From contig JAOUOT010000003.1 of the NCBI GenBank assembly GCA_029880265.1, positions 105,762 through 169,761 of the forward strand: 64,000 nt of DNA. Reading direction: 5' to 3'. This DNA comes from Spirochaetia bacterium. Its GTDB lineage: Bacteria > Spirochaetota > Leptospiria > Turneriellales > JAOUOS01. The notes beneath the pieces were generated by a model. That model was given only the letters and a program-made list of their open reading frames with translations. It was not told where the DNA came from and made no database searches. Shown here in pieces: positions 17,201 through 25,036 of this stretch. Within the stretch, counting starts at the first letter, position 1. Each line of letters begins with the position of its first letter. Both the position numbers and the translations under genes were made by a program.

Positions 17201-18198
17201 CAGATGGTTTGCAAAACAACAATATCTATGATGTGTTTTCAACAGGATCTGAAATATATGCAATTTCTCATAAAGATGCGGTTAGCTCTCAGGCCATTTC
17301 AAAATCAATTGACAAGGGCACAACTTGGAACATACGTGAGACACTTGGGTTGTATAGCAGTTTTGGCGCAGGAAACCTAATGTATTTTGGCGGGTATTCG
17401 GGTTTATACATCTCTAATGATGGCGGAAGCGTCCTTCTAAGAAAAACCGAAGCAGATGGTCTTGCTGGCGCCTACAACGAAGATGTTTTCATGCGGGATA
17501 ATATAATATACGCAGGCGGCGTATCTGGCCTTTCTGTTTCGCGCGATATGGGGCAGGTATGGCAAATATATACGAGTCTAGATGGTCTGGGCTCAAGTGT
17601 CATACAAGGCATCTTTGCAAAAAATAATTCTGTTTACCTTGGTACCGCTGGCGGCGCATCTATTTCTCTCGATAATGGCGAATCATGGGTAAATTATACC
17701 ACTATCAATGGCCTTGGCAGCGATGACGTTAAAAGGATAGTTTCTTATGGGTCTACTCTTTATGCGGCCACATCAAACGGCATGGCGGTGTCTGTAGATA
17801 ACGGAGCAAGTTGGAAAAACTATACGACTACCGATGGACTTAGTTCTAATATTTTGCGGGATATTTTTGTAAACAGTTCCGGCATCTATATGGCAACGGC
17901 CAATGGCATAACCATGGCACAATCGAACGCGAAGTGTAACTCTCTATTAAGTAATTCTGACATTGGCAACGCCGCCCCCGGCTTCCCTACAGGCAACAAG
18001 ACTGCCGTCTATACTACCGATGTCTTTGACACTGTAAATCTCCCTGTCTATGATCCGCTTGATCCCGCTACATGGCGTATAAAACCAAACGGCCCTGCCG
18101 ACCTCGACGCCTCGGGCGGCTGGACTACAGGCGACATTGGCGCCGATGCGACAAGCGCGGGTGTTCCCAAGGGCCTAACGACGGGGGCGGGATGGTGA
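14245..18198 (+). CDS. giant secreted lipoprotein: Fn3-like domain, beta-helix and BNR-type propellers
   Basis: 1317 residues. The leader (1-45) is unusually long because residues of the form HGYGSTTRLLSLSKCTTGSR are encoded by a palindromic element; the hydrophobic core ends LLLSTC, a lipobox with Thr at -1. Next come a fibronectin III-like domain (about 60-150; PLQWTSKDGASSYTIEV, YYWRVRA), a right-handed beta-helix region (about 160-560, many short N-rich turns), and about 14 repeats of about 45 residues with SxDxGxTW turns typical of BNR/sialidase propeller blades. Fourteen blades would make two seven-bladed propellers. The C-terminal tail (DIGADATSAG) resembles beta-helix caps. Ribosome site GAGG. 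Probably surface-exposed; ligand unknown. Its first 93 codons are copied in the next gene. Confidence 0.75.
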   Translation: MKKTKYNKTLTHGYGSTTRLLSLSKCTTGSRGLATLILTLLLSTCGDTSTTDLLNGEFVNKLADTSPPTIITPLSGATTGLSVPLQWTSKDGASSYTIEVATDSAFTNQITGSPFTVTSASMVLPLFEGNFYYWRVRANTTEEGQYGEGTFNALDSVVYVYCPSTHAYCSDTDIHADGTNIIAVGHKAGPYRTIAGGIAEAVRLGKSEVRIAGRGDDGLGNSVPYTETIIIKDGVSVTGGYDSAFTAKDTSAVANQVVIESASSYVAYAQGVTRTTVVDSISFVNTSIGLSASYGVIVEGSNANLLFNNIQSNGGTGASAYGFSITNYSQPQIKNSSITTGNSSVKAVGIWNDFSSLPTLDSVAITTGLSTVTVGILNQPGSNSGVIMTNSSIVTSDATDYSVGIGGINTAGGYGEIQNSSITTGMVSLGAAYGMKMENGFSLNNKIVINKSGTYYGMIEFCNSSSPVFVNISQNLLSSLSSGSGKGVHVCNHYSADIINITENTISIGGTFSKGIEVGGNAISNSGITIKNNIVYENGISLYDSGISLDQTNVSSIDNNLIFNMHSLAEFGKLEYSSICDGYKTASTEGTFGGDNIANLTIDHGLFENKVYDVAASTDGSRLYVASHTGLSISTDGGISFVHKTTAEGLPVGLLRHIAVKFGATQSTDKVYLATENGLAISIDGGNSWSIKTVDNTGSCSDGISITLAACNAATAIWTYGMKNNYIWDVVLIPGADPTNDVLYLATAWGLSISLNGGSNWTTKGSADGLGSSYNYAVSVIAGGTTETNTIYASTRGGISVSGDNGATWVTYTVANGLPSDYVYHTEVGASGRLYAATFFGLGISNDNGATWVTKGISDGLPAENIRSVSEINNVVYAASWGGGIGISGDFGNTWSKLQMKDGLGSNLVENLFFNGTNIYISTYDGLSILSSPSFSFSTVVTGLASNNLNNIISSGTYILASAFDVNGALLISSDQGATWVNKTMADGLQNNNIYDVFSTGSEIYAISHKDAVSSQAISKSIDKGTTWNIRETLGLYSSFGAGNLMYFGGYSGLYISNDGGSVLLRKTEADGLAGAYNEDVFMRDNIIYAGGVSGLSVSRDMGQVWQIYTSLDGLGSSVIQGIFAKNNSVYLGTAGGASISLDNGESWVNYTTINGLGSDDVKRIVSYGSTLYAATSNGMAVSVDNGASWKNYTTTDGLSSNILRDIFVNSSGIYMATANGITMAQSNAKCNSLLSNSDIGNAAPGFPTGNKTAVYTTDVFDTVNLPVYDPLDPATWRIKPNGPADLDASGGWTTGDIGADATSAGVPKGLTTGAGW
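14276..14340. repeat. in-frame palindromic element, copy 1
   Basis: The outer arms CCCACGGCTA (14276-14285) and TAGCCGTGGG (14331-14340) are perfectly complementary, as are the inner arms TTCGACA (14289-14295) and TGTCGAA (14312-14318). The element is read in frame inside the signal peptide of the gene at 14245. The inner core TGAGCCTGTCGAA is like palindromic repeats spread through many bacterial genomes. Confidence 0.85.
14276..14553 (+). repeat. 278-bp direct repeat, copy A (5' end of surface gene)
   Basis: Aligns without gaps to 18317-18594. It covers the palindromic element, the rest of the signal peptide, the lipobox and the first part of the Fn3-like domain. Beyond it the two genes diverge. 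Confidence 0.85.
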
Positions 18199-18207
18199 GC
18201 GGTAATA

Positions 18208-18245
18208 TTTTGTTAGCCACAGATTTAAATCTGTGGCTAACAAAA
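18208..18245. repeat. 38-bp perfect palindrome
   Basis: TTTTGTTAGCCACAGATTT (18208-18226) is followed at once by its exact reverse complement. As RNA it would make a 19-bp stem, but the flanking tract is T before and A after, the wrong way round for an intrinsic terminator. Core TTAGCCACAGATT resembles dispersed palindromic repeats of other genomes. Confidence 0.85.
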
Positions 18246-18285
18246 AGTATGAATAAAATATTTAGATCAAGAAAAGGAGAAAAAA

Positions 18286-20964
18286 ATGATAAAAACAAAA
18301 TTATTTAAAAACTTGGCCCATGGCTATGGTTCGACAACGCGGATATTGAGCCTGTCGAAATGCGCCACAGGTAGCCGTTGGCTAGTTGCGATAGTTCTAA
18401 CCCTACTGCTATCAACCTGCGGCGATACATCCACCACCGATCTCTTAAACGGTGAATTTGTCAACAAGCTAGCAGATACTTCACCGCCTACGATTATTAC
18501 GCCTTTAAGCGGCGCGACCACGGGGCTTTCGGTACCTTTGCAGTGGACATCAAAAGACGGCGCTTCAAATTATACGGTCGAAGTAGCGACAGACGCCAAT
18601 TTTAATAACTTGATCAGCGGCAGTCCTTTTCAGGTAGAAGCGCCCCTCACATCTTATGTGTTAACGCTGGGTACTGGCGGCACTTACTACTGGAGAGTTC
18701 GTGCAGATACCACAGAAACTGGCTTATACGGGATATCACATATTGAAGCATTGAGCGGAACCATTTATGTGTACTGCCCGGCTACTACGACTACCTGTAA
18801 TGATGCAGGAGCAATTGGACATCCAAGTAAGCCTTTTCAAACTATCAGTGGGGCCATGAATGAAGCCTCTAGGCTTGGCTATAAAAACATAAAAGTGGCC
18901 ACACGTGGATCAGAAACCTCGTATGCTGAAACCATCAAACTCAAAGATGGAATTACTCTAAGTGGCGCCTATAACGCAGACTTTAAATCGCAAGATATGA
19001 TTAATAATAAAACATCCATTGCGTCTTCAAACCCCTATGCCATTCTAGGAGAATACATATATACACCAACAGTAATTGAAGGATTCTCCATTGAACAGAC
19101 AGGTCTTAACTTAACTACATCTACTGCTATTAAGTTGAATGAGTGTTATGGTAATCTGACGGTGAGCAACAACGCCATTCATGCAGGAAGCGCCAATACG
19201 TTTAGTGCAGGAATTCACCTGACAAATAGCCGTGTGATCATAATCAATAATCATATAACAGGAGGTATTGGATCTCCAGAAAATGCATTTGGTATTCATA
19301 ACAGCGATAACAGTATCATAACCGAACTATCTGGCAACACTATCGAAGCAGGAAGCGGAAAAATCACTTATGGAGTTTCACAAATTTCCTCAACTGGTAC
19401 GGTATCCGGATCAGGAACAGGAACAATTGAGAGCATGACGAATAATACAATCCATGGAGGAAGCGGAGAGTTTAACTCATATGCAGTTTATGGAGGATAC
19501 ATTACAATCATCACCGGCAATAATATTCATGGGGGAAACAGCATTAGCGGGCAGACTACAGGAATTCAATCTCCACAAGTCGAATTAATTTCTGACAACA
19601 ATATATATGGAGGAGATCCTGTTTCGGAATTTAAAAGTTCTTACGGAATTTCACAGGGGATATATACGGACATTGTCAACAACACCATTGAAGGCGGATC
19701 AGGGTATATACCTGTTGGTCTCTACAACAACTGGGGAACCATTGGAAATATTTCGAATAATACCATAATTGGCCGAGGGGCGCCAAAAACCGGCGGCGCC
19801 AGTTCTTATGGCATTCTGCAGAAAGGTACGTTATCGAGCATCTCAAACAATATTATTTACGGAGGCTACAGCGAATCAACATCATCTGGAATTTATATTC
19901 TTAATGAAGTCACATCTATTACCGGAAACACAATCTATTCGGGAACAGCTTCAAAAAATCTAGGTAAAGCATACGGAATATACAATGCAGCTGGCGTAGA
20001 TTTTATCATAAATAATACAATTATTGCTCAGAAAGCGACTACAACCATGGGAATCTATGAAGCTGGCGGGGCGATTGTTATTGCCAATAATACCATCAGT
20101 GGCGGATCAGCTACCGGAAGCGCCTGGGGAATTTACTTAAAATCACCCCCTGCAAACATAATTAATAATATAATTTATGCAGCCGGGGTTAATAACACAC
20201 GTTATGGTATTTATGAAGAATTAAGCGCCAGTAATCCAGATTATGTAAATAATAACAATATATTTGATCAGGGAAGTGGTGGAGTTTTCTATTTTTATGC
20301 GGATAACCCCGGTAGCCTAAGTACCGGAACTACCTGTATAGATGCTGCAGGTTCAACTGACAATACCAGAAACTGCTATTCTACGGTTGCCGATGTCAAC
20401 AATTGCGCCTTCATAACGGGATGTTCCGGCACAACCGGAGCGCAGGGGAACATCAGTATTGGCGACACAGGCAGCCAGCTTTTTATCAATGCCCCAGTCA
20501 TGTTTGACGCAGCTATGGATGGGCCGGATGCAAACACCACCTGGGAAGGAAGTACCGCCAGTATTGAAGTTATCGCCTGCGACGGAGCCAATGCCAGATA
20601 CACGGTCAATGAATACATTGAAATTGACAATGATGGTATTGCCAGACAAATCACTGCCATTGACTGTACAGCGGCGACTTCAAATATCACCTTTTCTCCT
20701 GCGCTTTCAGTTGTTCCTCTGGCGGGAACAGAAATAGCTCTATGGGGCAATAAAGCAAATATAAATATTGACTACCATTTAACTTCCCCTACTGCATCTA
20801 ACTGCAATGTTCTCTTTGGCGGTTTCGATTACAGCGCCCAGTTCACAAACGATCTAGACCAAATCATCCGAACTGCCAATGTTGCCGGGCTACCATGCAG
20901 TCTTACGGCGCCATCAGACACGCTAGGCGCGGGCTGGTCGATCGGATCCTATGAAAAGGATTAA
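18286..20964 (+). CDS. giant secreted lipoprotein: Fn3-like domain and long beta-helix
   Basis: 892 residues, a paralogue of the gene at 14245 over its first 100 residues (same palindrome-encoded leader, LLLSTC lipobox, Fn3-like domain) but different afterwards. From about residue 160 to 700 it is a right-handed parallel beta-helix with many copies of 'I.NNTI.GGSG', the asparagine-ladder turn typical of pectate-lyase-like folds. The last 150 residues are a Cys-containing cap ending WSIGSYEKD. No catalytic site was identified, so binding or adhesion is as likely as carbohydrate cleavage. The ribosome site AAAGGAG comes with the copied cassette. It sits between the BNR protein and the barrel protein on one strand. 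Confidence 0.75.
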   Translation: MIKTKLFKNLAHGYGSTTRILSLSKCATGSRWLVAIVLTLLLSTCGDTSTTDLLNGEFVNKLADTSPPTIITPLSGATTGLSVPLQWTSKDGASNYTVEVATDANFNNLISGSPFQVEAPLTSYVLTLGTGGTYYWRVRADTTETGLYGISHIEALSGTIYVYCPATTTTCNDAGAIGHPSKPFQTISGAMNEASRLGYKNIKVATRGSETSYAETIKLKDGITLSGAYNADFKSQDMINNKTSIASSNPYAILGEYIYTPTVIEGFSIEQTGLNLTTSTAIKLNECYGNLTVSNNAIHAGSANTFSAGIHLTNSRVIIINNHITGGIGSPENAFGIHNSDNSIITELSGNTIEAGSGKITYGVSQISSTGTVSGSGTGTIESMTNNTIHGGSGEFNSYAVYGGYITIITGNNIHGGNSISGQTTGIQSPQVELISDNNIYGGDPVSEFKSSYGISQGIYTDIVNNTIEGGSGYIPVGLYNNWGTIGNISNNTIIGRGAPKTGGASSYGILQKGTLSSISNNIIYGGYSESTSSGIYILNEVTSITGNTIYSGTASKNLGKAYGIYNAAGVDFIINNTIIAQKATTTMGIYEAGGAIVIANNTISGGSATGSAWGIYLKSPPANIINNIIYAAGVNNTRYGIYEELSASNPDYVNNNNIFDQGSGGVFYFYADNPGSLSTGTTCIDAAGSTDNTRNCYSTVADVNNCAFITGCSGTTGAQGNISIGDTGSQLFINAPVMFDAAMDGPDANTTWEGSTASIEVIACDGANARYTVNEYIEIDNDGIARQITAIDCTAATSNITFSPALSVVPLAGTEIALWGNKANINIDYHLTSPTASNCNVLFGGFDYSAQFTNDLDQIIRTANVAGLPCSLTAPSDTLGAGWSIGSYEKD
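18317..18381. repeat. in-frame palindromic element, copy 2
   Basis: Same element as 14276-14340: outer arms CCCATGGCTA (18317-18326) and TAGCCGTTGG (18372-18381) now pair with two mismatches, and the inner TTCGACA/TGTCGAA arms are kept. It encodes HGYGSTTRILSLSKCATGSR in the signal peptide. Confidence 0.85.
18317..18594 (+). repeat. 278-bp direct repeat, copy B
   Basis: Gap-free counterpart of 14276-14553; see that entry. Confidence 0.85.
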
Positions 20965-20998
20965 CGAGCAATGGGGGGCGGGATGGTTAGCGGTAATA

Positions 20999-21036
20999 TT
21001 TTGTTAGCCACTGATTTAAATCTGTGGCTAACAAAA
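20999..21036. repeat. 38-bp palindrome, copy 2 (one mismatched pair)
   Basis: Same palindrome as 18208-18245, with one base changed (CACTGATTT against AAATCTGTG) so that one pair no longer matches. Confidence 0.85.
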
Positions 21037-21076
21037 AGTATGAATAAAAAATTTAGATCAAGAAAAGGAGAAAAAA

Positions 21077-22234
21077 ATGATAAAAACAAAATTATTTAAA
21101 AACTTGGCCCACGGCTATGGTTCGACAACGCGGATATTGAGCCTGTCGAAATGCGCCACAGGTAGCCGTTGGCTAATGGCAATGGGGCTTATTTTCAGCT
21201 TAATTACGCCCCTTACAGCAGACGAAATGCCAAAGCTTATCATACTGCCGTTTAAGAATATCGATCGAGATCCGAATTATGAATATCTTGAGGCCAGTAT
21301 AACTGAGGCTATTCGCGATAACCTTAAAGAGAAATTCGCTTTTAGCGAGACATCCCAGCGCGATTGGAAAGCGGTCATGAAAAAAGCCATGCTTTATGAA
21401 AAAGACGCTTACACGTCAAGCTTTGGCATGAATCTGGGACTTTTTGCAAAGCAGGATGTGATAATAAACGGCGGTTATTACGTAAAAACGGTAAGTACAG
21501 AAGAATCAAAAATAAAAACCGTTGTGCGAATTATCAGCATTACCGAAAAAGAGATCATCTCAGAGATTGATATTGAGATACCCATCGATAATAGTTTGTT
21601 TGGAAAAATAACTACGATTGCCGACAGAGCAGCCGTAGAGGCTTCTAAGGTTCTTCCCAATAAAGAAGATTGGGAAAAAAACAAATCTAAAAAATCTTCG
21701 GGTATAAAAATATTTTCTAACGCTTCGCTGGGTTTCGCGGGCGGCGTGAACATGTTTGCAGGCGGATGGGCAGATCAGTTTAAGACCAACCTTCCGGCGT
21801 TTTCTTTATTATTAAAAGTAAACACACCGATTATTTCAGATATTTTTTTTATAGAAACGCATATGGTTTATTTTACTCACGGTATAAATACCGAGACAGA
21901 AACGCCTAATTATTTTACCGCTAATAATCTTACTTTGCTGACCTCTAATTATGTCGTAAACGTCAATTTAGGAATAGACTGGGCTATAAATGATTATTTT
22001 CTCTTTTCTCCCAAATTAAACGCGGGAATGGTTTTTCAAAATTCTCAGGTATCAGGAGAAATTTCGCAGTCTGTTTCAAACAGTTTTTTTTGCGCGGGAG
22101 CGGGGTTTGATATGAGTTACATACTAAGCGATGCCATTAAAATTGTATTGAATCCGTCATTTATCGCGCAAATTGAAAGCCCGATTATAACGTATATGCC
22201 AGTCGCAACGCTGGGAGTTAATATTTCTTTTTGA
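21077..22234 (+). CDS. exported protein: TolB/FlgO-like N-terminal domain plus outer-membrane barrel
   Basis: 385 residues. Residues 1-34 are the same palindrome-containing leader as the two preceding genes; then a new core, LMAMGLIFSLITPLTA, gives a signal-peptidase I site before DEMPK. Residues 50-210 begin LIILPFKNIDRDPNYEYLEASITEAIRDNL, the pattern of FlgO/TolB-N-like domains that bind or assemble in the periplasm. From about 215 the alternating pattern (SNASLGFAGGVNMF, FFIETHMVYFTHG, VVNVNLGIDWAI) and final VATLGVNISF indicate an eight- to ten-strand outer-membrane beta-barrel. It has the same layout as the CsgG-barrel protein at 26113. The signal peptide was evidently acquired from its neighbour by duplication. 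Confidence 0.75.
   Translation: MIKTKLFKNLAHGYGSTTRILSLSKCATGSRWLMAMGLIFSLITPLTADEMPKLIILPFKNIDRDPNYEYLEASITEAIRDNLKEKFAFSETSQRDWKAVMKKAMLYEKDAYTSSFGMNLGLFAKQDVIINGGYYVKTVSTEESKIKTVVRIISITEKEIISEIDIEIPIDNSLFGKITTIADRAAVEASKVLPNKEDWEKNKSKKSSGIKIFSNASLGFAGGVNMFAGGWADQFKTNLPAFSLLLKVNTPIISDIFFIETHMVYFTHGINTETETPNYFTANNLTLLTSNYVVNVNLGIDWAINDYFLFSPKLNAGMVFQNSQVSGEISQSVSNSFFCAGAGFDMSYILSDAIKIVLNPSFIAQIESPIITYMPVATLGVNISF
21108..21172. repeat. in-frame palindromic element, copy 3
   Basis: Outer arms CCCACGGCTA (21108-21117) and TAGCCGTTGG (21163-21172), inner arms TTCGACA/TGTCGAA. Read in frame in the signal peptide of the gene at 21077. Confidence 0.85.
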
Positions 22235-22308
22235 AATAAGGTATCATTTAAAAACGCTTATATCTCATTGCCAAGTGAATTAAGTCTTGGCTTTGCAGGC
22301 AAATTTTA

Positions 22309-22336
22309 TTGACAGGGTATCGTCAATAAAAAGAAT
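22309..22336 (+). promoter_or_regulatory. candidate promoter for leaderless rplU mRNA
   Basis: Consensus TTGACA (22309-22314), 16 bases, AAGAAT (22331-22336), 5 bases, ATG (22342). No Shine-Dalgarno sequence precedes the ATG. Confidence 0.5.
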
Positions 22337-22341
22337 GCCAT

Positions 22342-22653
22342 ATGCTTGCAGTAATTGAAGTGGGCGGCAAACAATATAGAGTGGCCCCAAAAGATATCTT
22401 ATATGTCGATTTATTAGGTCAAAAAGAAGGTTCAGAAGTTGAACTGAAAGAAGTATTATTGATTGACGATAAAGGCTCTGTAAAAATCGGCAAACCTTTT
22501 ATTGAAAACGCGAGCGTAAAAGCAAAAGTTCTATCTGAAGAAAAGGCCCCAAAGATTAACGGGTTTAAATACAAAAAAAGAAAAAATTATCGTCTTCGCT
22601 GGGGGCATAGACAGCGATACAATAAACTTGAAATTTTATCTATAAATGCATGA
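22342..22653 (+). CDS. rplU: 50S ribosomal protein L21
   Basis: 103 residues, the normal length. Begins MLAVIEVGGKQYRV and has the family's GxxVELKEVLLI strand, the KAPKINGFKYKKRKNYRLRWGHRQ basic segment and LEI near the end. Binds 23S rRNA in the large subunit. In most bacteria rpmA (L27) and often obg follow; here neither does, and a penicillin-binding protein gene comes next after 104 bases. No ribosome site; see the promoter entry. Confidence 0.97.
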   Translation: MLAVIEVGGKQYRVAPKDILYVDLLGQKEGSEVELKEVLLIDDKGSVKIGKPFIENASVKAKVLSEEKAPKINGFKYKKRKNYRLRWGHRQRYNKLEILSINA

Positions 22654-22757
22654 CGCATTGAATGATAAAATATACTTGAAAACCTGTTTTCCTCTTTAAA
22701 ATCAACTGCTGTTGTTATTCAAATTTACTCAATGATAATATTATTATTTTTTGAAAA

Positions 22758-25016
22758 ATGAATTTTGTTTCTTTAATAAAAAAATATATTCCTCTAAGGC
22801 GTATTTTATGGGTTATTCCCACGGTTATTTTATTGTTTACAAGCGCTCGTTTTTTAATTACTTATGTAAGATGGCAGAATGAAAAAGAAGCCGCCCTTGA
22901 AAAACTTGTTAAATATAAACAGCAGATTGACGAATTAAGAAATCCCCTAATTTTTGAAAAAAAAGGGGGCAAAATTTCAATGGGAGCTGTCGCGATTCCT
23001 TCAAAGATTTACGATATAAACGGCAAAGTAATAGGCGAATTTTTTACTGAGAGACGAACTCTTGTTCCCATTGAAAAAATTCCAAAATATCTTCCCAAGG
23101 CTTTGATCGCCAGCGAAGACAGAAAGTTTTTTGAACATAAAGGCATTAACTATACGGCAATTTTAAGAGCGATGATTGTGAATGTTTTTTCACTGAAATT
23201 TGCACAAGGCGGGTCTACTCTAACGCAGCAATTGGCGAAAGTTTTATTTACAAATCAGGAACGAACCATCGACAGAAAAATCTTTGAAGTGTTTTGCGTT
23301 AATGAAATTGAAGAGCGTTATACTAAAGAGCAAATACTTGAGATGTATCTTAATTTAATTTTCTTAGGAAAATCAAATTATGGCTTTGAGTCTGCTGCCG
23401 GATATTTTTTCAGCAAATCGGCGGCAGACCTATCGCTAGGAGAATCGGCCATGCTTGTGGGTATGCTGCCAAACCCCACGGTTTTTTCTCCCTTGAATAA
23501 TCTTGATTTGGCCCTAAAAAGGCAGTCTTTAGTTTTAGGGGCCATGATTGAAATAGGATACATAACCCAAAACCAGAAGAGAACAGCGATTTCAAGGTTC
23601 AAAAGACGCTGGAGAGTAACAAATGTAAAAGACAAGTTAGTGTCAGATATCGGCGATTTTCCCGACAGCGCTTACAGAATTAATCTGGCCCCGTTTTTTT
23701 TGGATCATGTTCGAAACGAACTTATTCAGCGGTTTGATTTCGACACCGTCACAAAAGGGGGGTTAAAAATTTATACGACTCTTGATTATAACAGGCAAAG
23801 AGCGGCGGCGGCGGCCATGAAACGAAGCGTTGAAAAACAAAAAATCTACTACTCTTCTCTTATAACGAATCTGAACAAAAAGAAAAAATCAAAAACAATA
23901 TTAAAGAAAATTGAAGATTTAAAAGAAGCAAAAGAAAAAACAAACGGAGCCTTTATTTCTATTGAACCTAAAACGGGCCATATTTTAGCGTTAATTGGGG
24001 GCAATGAATTTTCGGCGAAAAACCAGTTTAACCGCGCTTTTCTGGCAAAAAGACAGGTAGGTTCTCTTATAAAACCGTTTGTTTATTATACCGCGATATC
24101 TCAGAAAACTTTAACTGCGGCTACAATCATTGAAGACGAACCGCTGACAATTGGCGATTTTAGTTTTGAAAATTATGACAAGAAGTTTGCGGGTAAAATT
24201 ACCGCAACAGAAGCTTTGAAGCAAAGCAGAAATATTCCCGCGTTAAAAACGCTTCAAACGGCCGGTGTCGACGAATTTAAAGAGGTAATCAAAGAGGCCC
24301 TGAATTTTTCTTCGGCAGAAATTGACAAGCGCATACCGCGCGAGATTGGCGTGGCCCTGGGCACTCCCGTTTTTACTCCGTTAGAAATGGCGACAATGTT
24401 TGCCGCCATGTTAAACAAAGGAACTAGCGTAACCCCGAAGGCAATATTAAAAGTTGAAGACTCATACGGAAAGCTCATCTGGAAAGCAGAGCCTTCTGAA
24501 GAAAGAGAAGTTTTTGAGCCTACAGCGTCTTTTATTATTCTTTCTATGTTGCAAAAGATTTTTGAAGAAGGCGGCACCGCCGGATGGGTGGGCCGCTTAA
24601 AATCAGAAAATCCCGATTATCTTGATTTTGAAATAGCGGGAAAAACGGGTACAACTTCAGATTTTAACGACGCATGGTTTGCCGGTTTAACCTCAGACGA
24701 AGCTTCTGTTATATGGATAGGAAACGATATAAATACCTCGTTAGGCGGCGGACGTTCGGGCGGCGCGTTGTGCTCTCCTGTTTGGATCGAATATATTAAG
24801 TCGACAAGAATTGACGATAAACCGGCTCGTTTTGAAGAAAGCTTTCAGCTTGATAATATTGTCAAAGAAAACTTTTGCGCCGAATCGGGAGGAGTTCCGA
24901 GAAAAGAAGAACTCTGCGAGCATGTGATAAAAGATCAGGCGTTTTACCAGGGAACCGAACCGCGTTATTTTTGCCCTTTACATAAAGAAGCGGTTTCAGA
25001 ATCTCCTTTGCCTTAA
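22758..25016 (+). CDS. class A penicillin-binding protein (transglycosylase/transpeptidase)
   Basis: 752 residues. Polymerises and cross-links peptidoglycan on the outer face of the inner membrane. One N-terminal membrane anchor (about residues 15-36). Glycosyltransferase family 51 domain: catalytic Glu120 in ASEDRKFFEH, then GGSTLTQQLAK at 151-161. Transpeptidase domain: SxxK at Ser436-Lys439 (GSLIKP), SxN at Ser490-Asn492 (SRN), KTG at 629-631 (GKTGTTSDFNDAWFAG). A Cys pair near the C-terminus (ENFCAESGG, ELCEH) may form a disulfide. Closest to PBP1A-type enzymes; it lacks the extra C-terminal domain of PbpC. Confidence 0.95.
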   Translation: MNFVSLIKKYIPLRRILWVIPTVILLFTSARFLITYVRWQNEKEAALEKLVKYKQQIDELRNPLIFEKKGGKISMGAVAIPSKIYDINGKVIGEFFTERRTLVPIEKIPKYLPKALIASEDRKFFEHKGINYTAILRAMIVNVFSLKFAQGGSTLTQQLAKVLFTNQERTIDRKIFEVFCVNEIEERYTKEQILEMYLNLIFLGKSNYGFESAAGYFFSKSAADLSLGESAMLVGMLPNPTVFSPLNNLDLALKRQSLVLGAMIEIGYITQNQKRTAISRFKRRWRVTNVKDKLVSDIGDFPDSAYRINLAPFFLDHVRNELIQRFDFDTVTKGGLKIYTTLDYNRQRAAAAAMKRSVEKQKIYYSSLITNLNKKKKSKTILKKIEDLKEAKEKTNGAFISIEPKTGHILALIGGNEFSAKNQFNRAFLAKRQVGSLIKPFVYYTAISQKTLTAATIIEDEPLTIGDFSFENYDKKFAGKITATEALKQSRNIPALKTLQTAGVDEFKEVIKEALNFSSAEIDKRIPREIGVALGTPVFTPLEMATMFAAMLNKGTSVTPKAILKVEDSYGKLIWKAEPSEEREVFEPTASFIILSMLQKIFEEGGTAGWVGRLKSENPDYLDFEIAGKTGTTSDFNDAWFAGLTSDEASVIWIGNDINTSLGGGRSGGALCSPVWIEYIKSTRIDDKPARFEESFQLDNIVKENFCAESGGVPRKEELCEHVIKDQAFYQGTEPRYFCPLHKEAVSESPLP

Positions 25017-25036
25017 ATTCGATAAATACCGCTTAA

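Larger units (their letters stand above)
18184..18384 (+). repeat. 201-bp leader cassette, copy 1
   Basis: Holds the last codons of the gene at 14245, a 38-bp palindrome, the ribosome site AAAGGAG, the start codon and the signal-peptide region of the gene at 18286. It aligns without gaps to 20975-21175 with only about four mismatches that I could count. Confidence 0.9.
20975..21175 (+). repeat. 201-bp leader cassette, copy 2
   Basis: Near-identical to 18184-18384. Its first bases, GGGGCGGGATGGTTAG, match the end of the gene at 14245 (…Gly-Trp-stop) although here they lie after the stop of a different gene. This is a fossil showing that copy 2 was derived from copy 1 and not the reverse. Confidence 0.9.

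Noticed and set aside
18208..18245. 38-bp palindrome as an intrinsic terminator
   Set aside because: The T tract lies before, not after, the stem on both strands.
20353..20750. Minus-strand frames of 98 and 124 codons under the second giant gene
   Set aside because: Antisense to the conserved C-terminal cap; no start signals.
14276..21172. Insertion sequence or transposon as the source of the repeated leaders
   Set aside because: No transposase, no terminal repeats bounding the cassettes; a tandem duplication explains the pattern and leaves the fossil 3' end.
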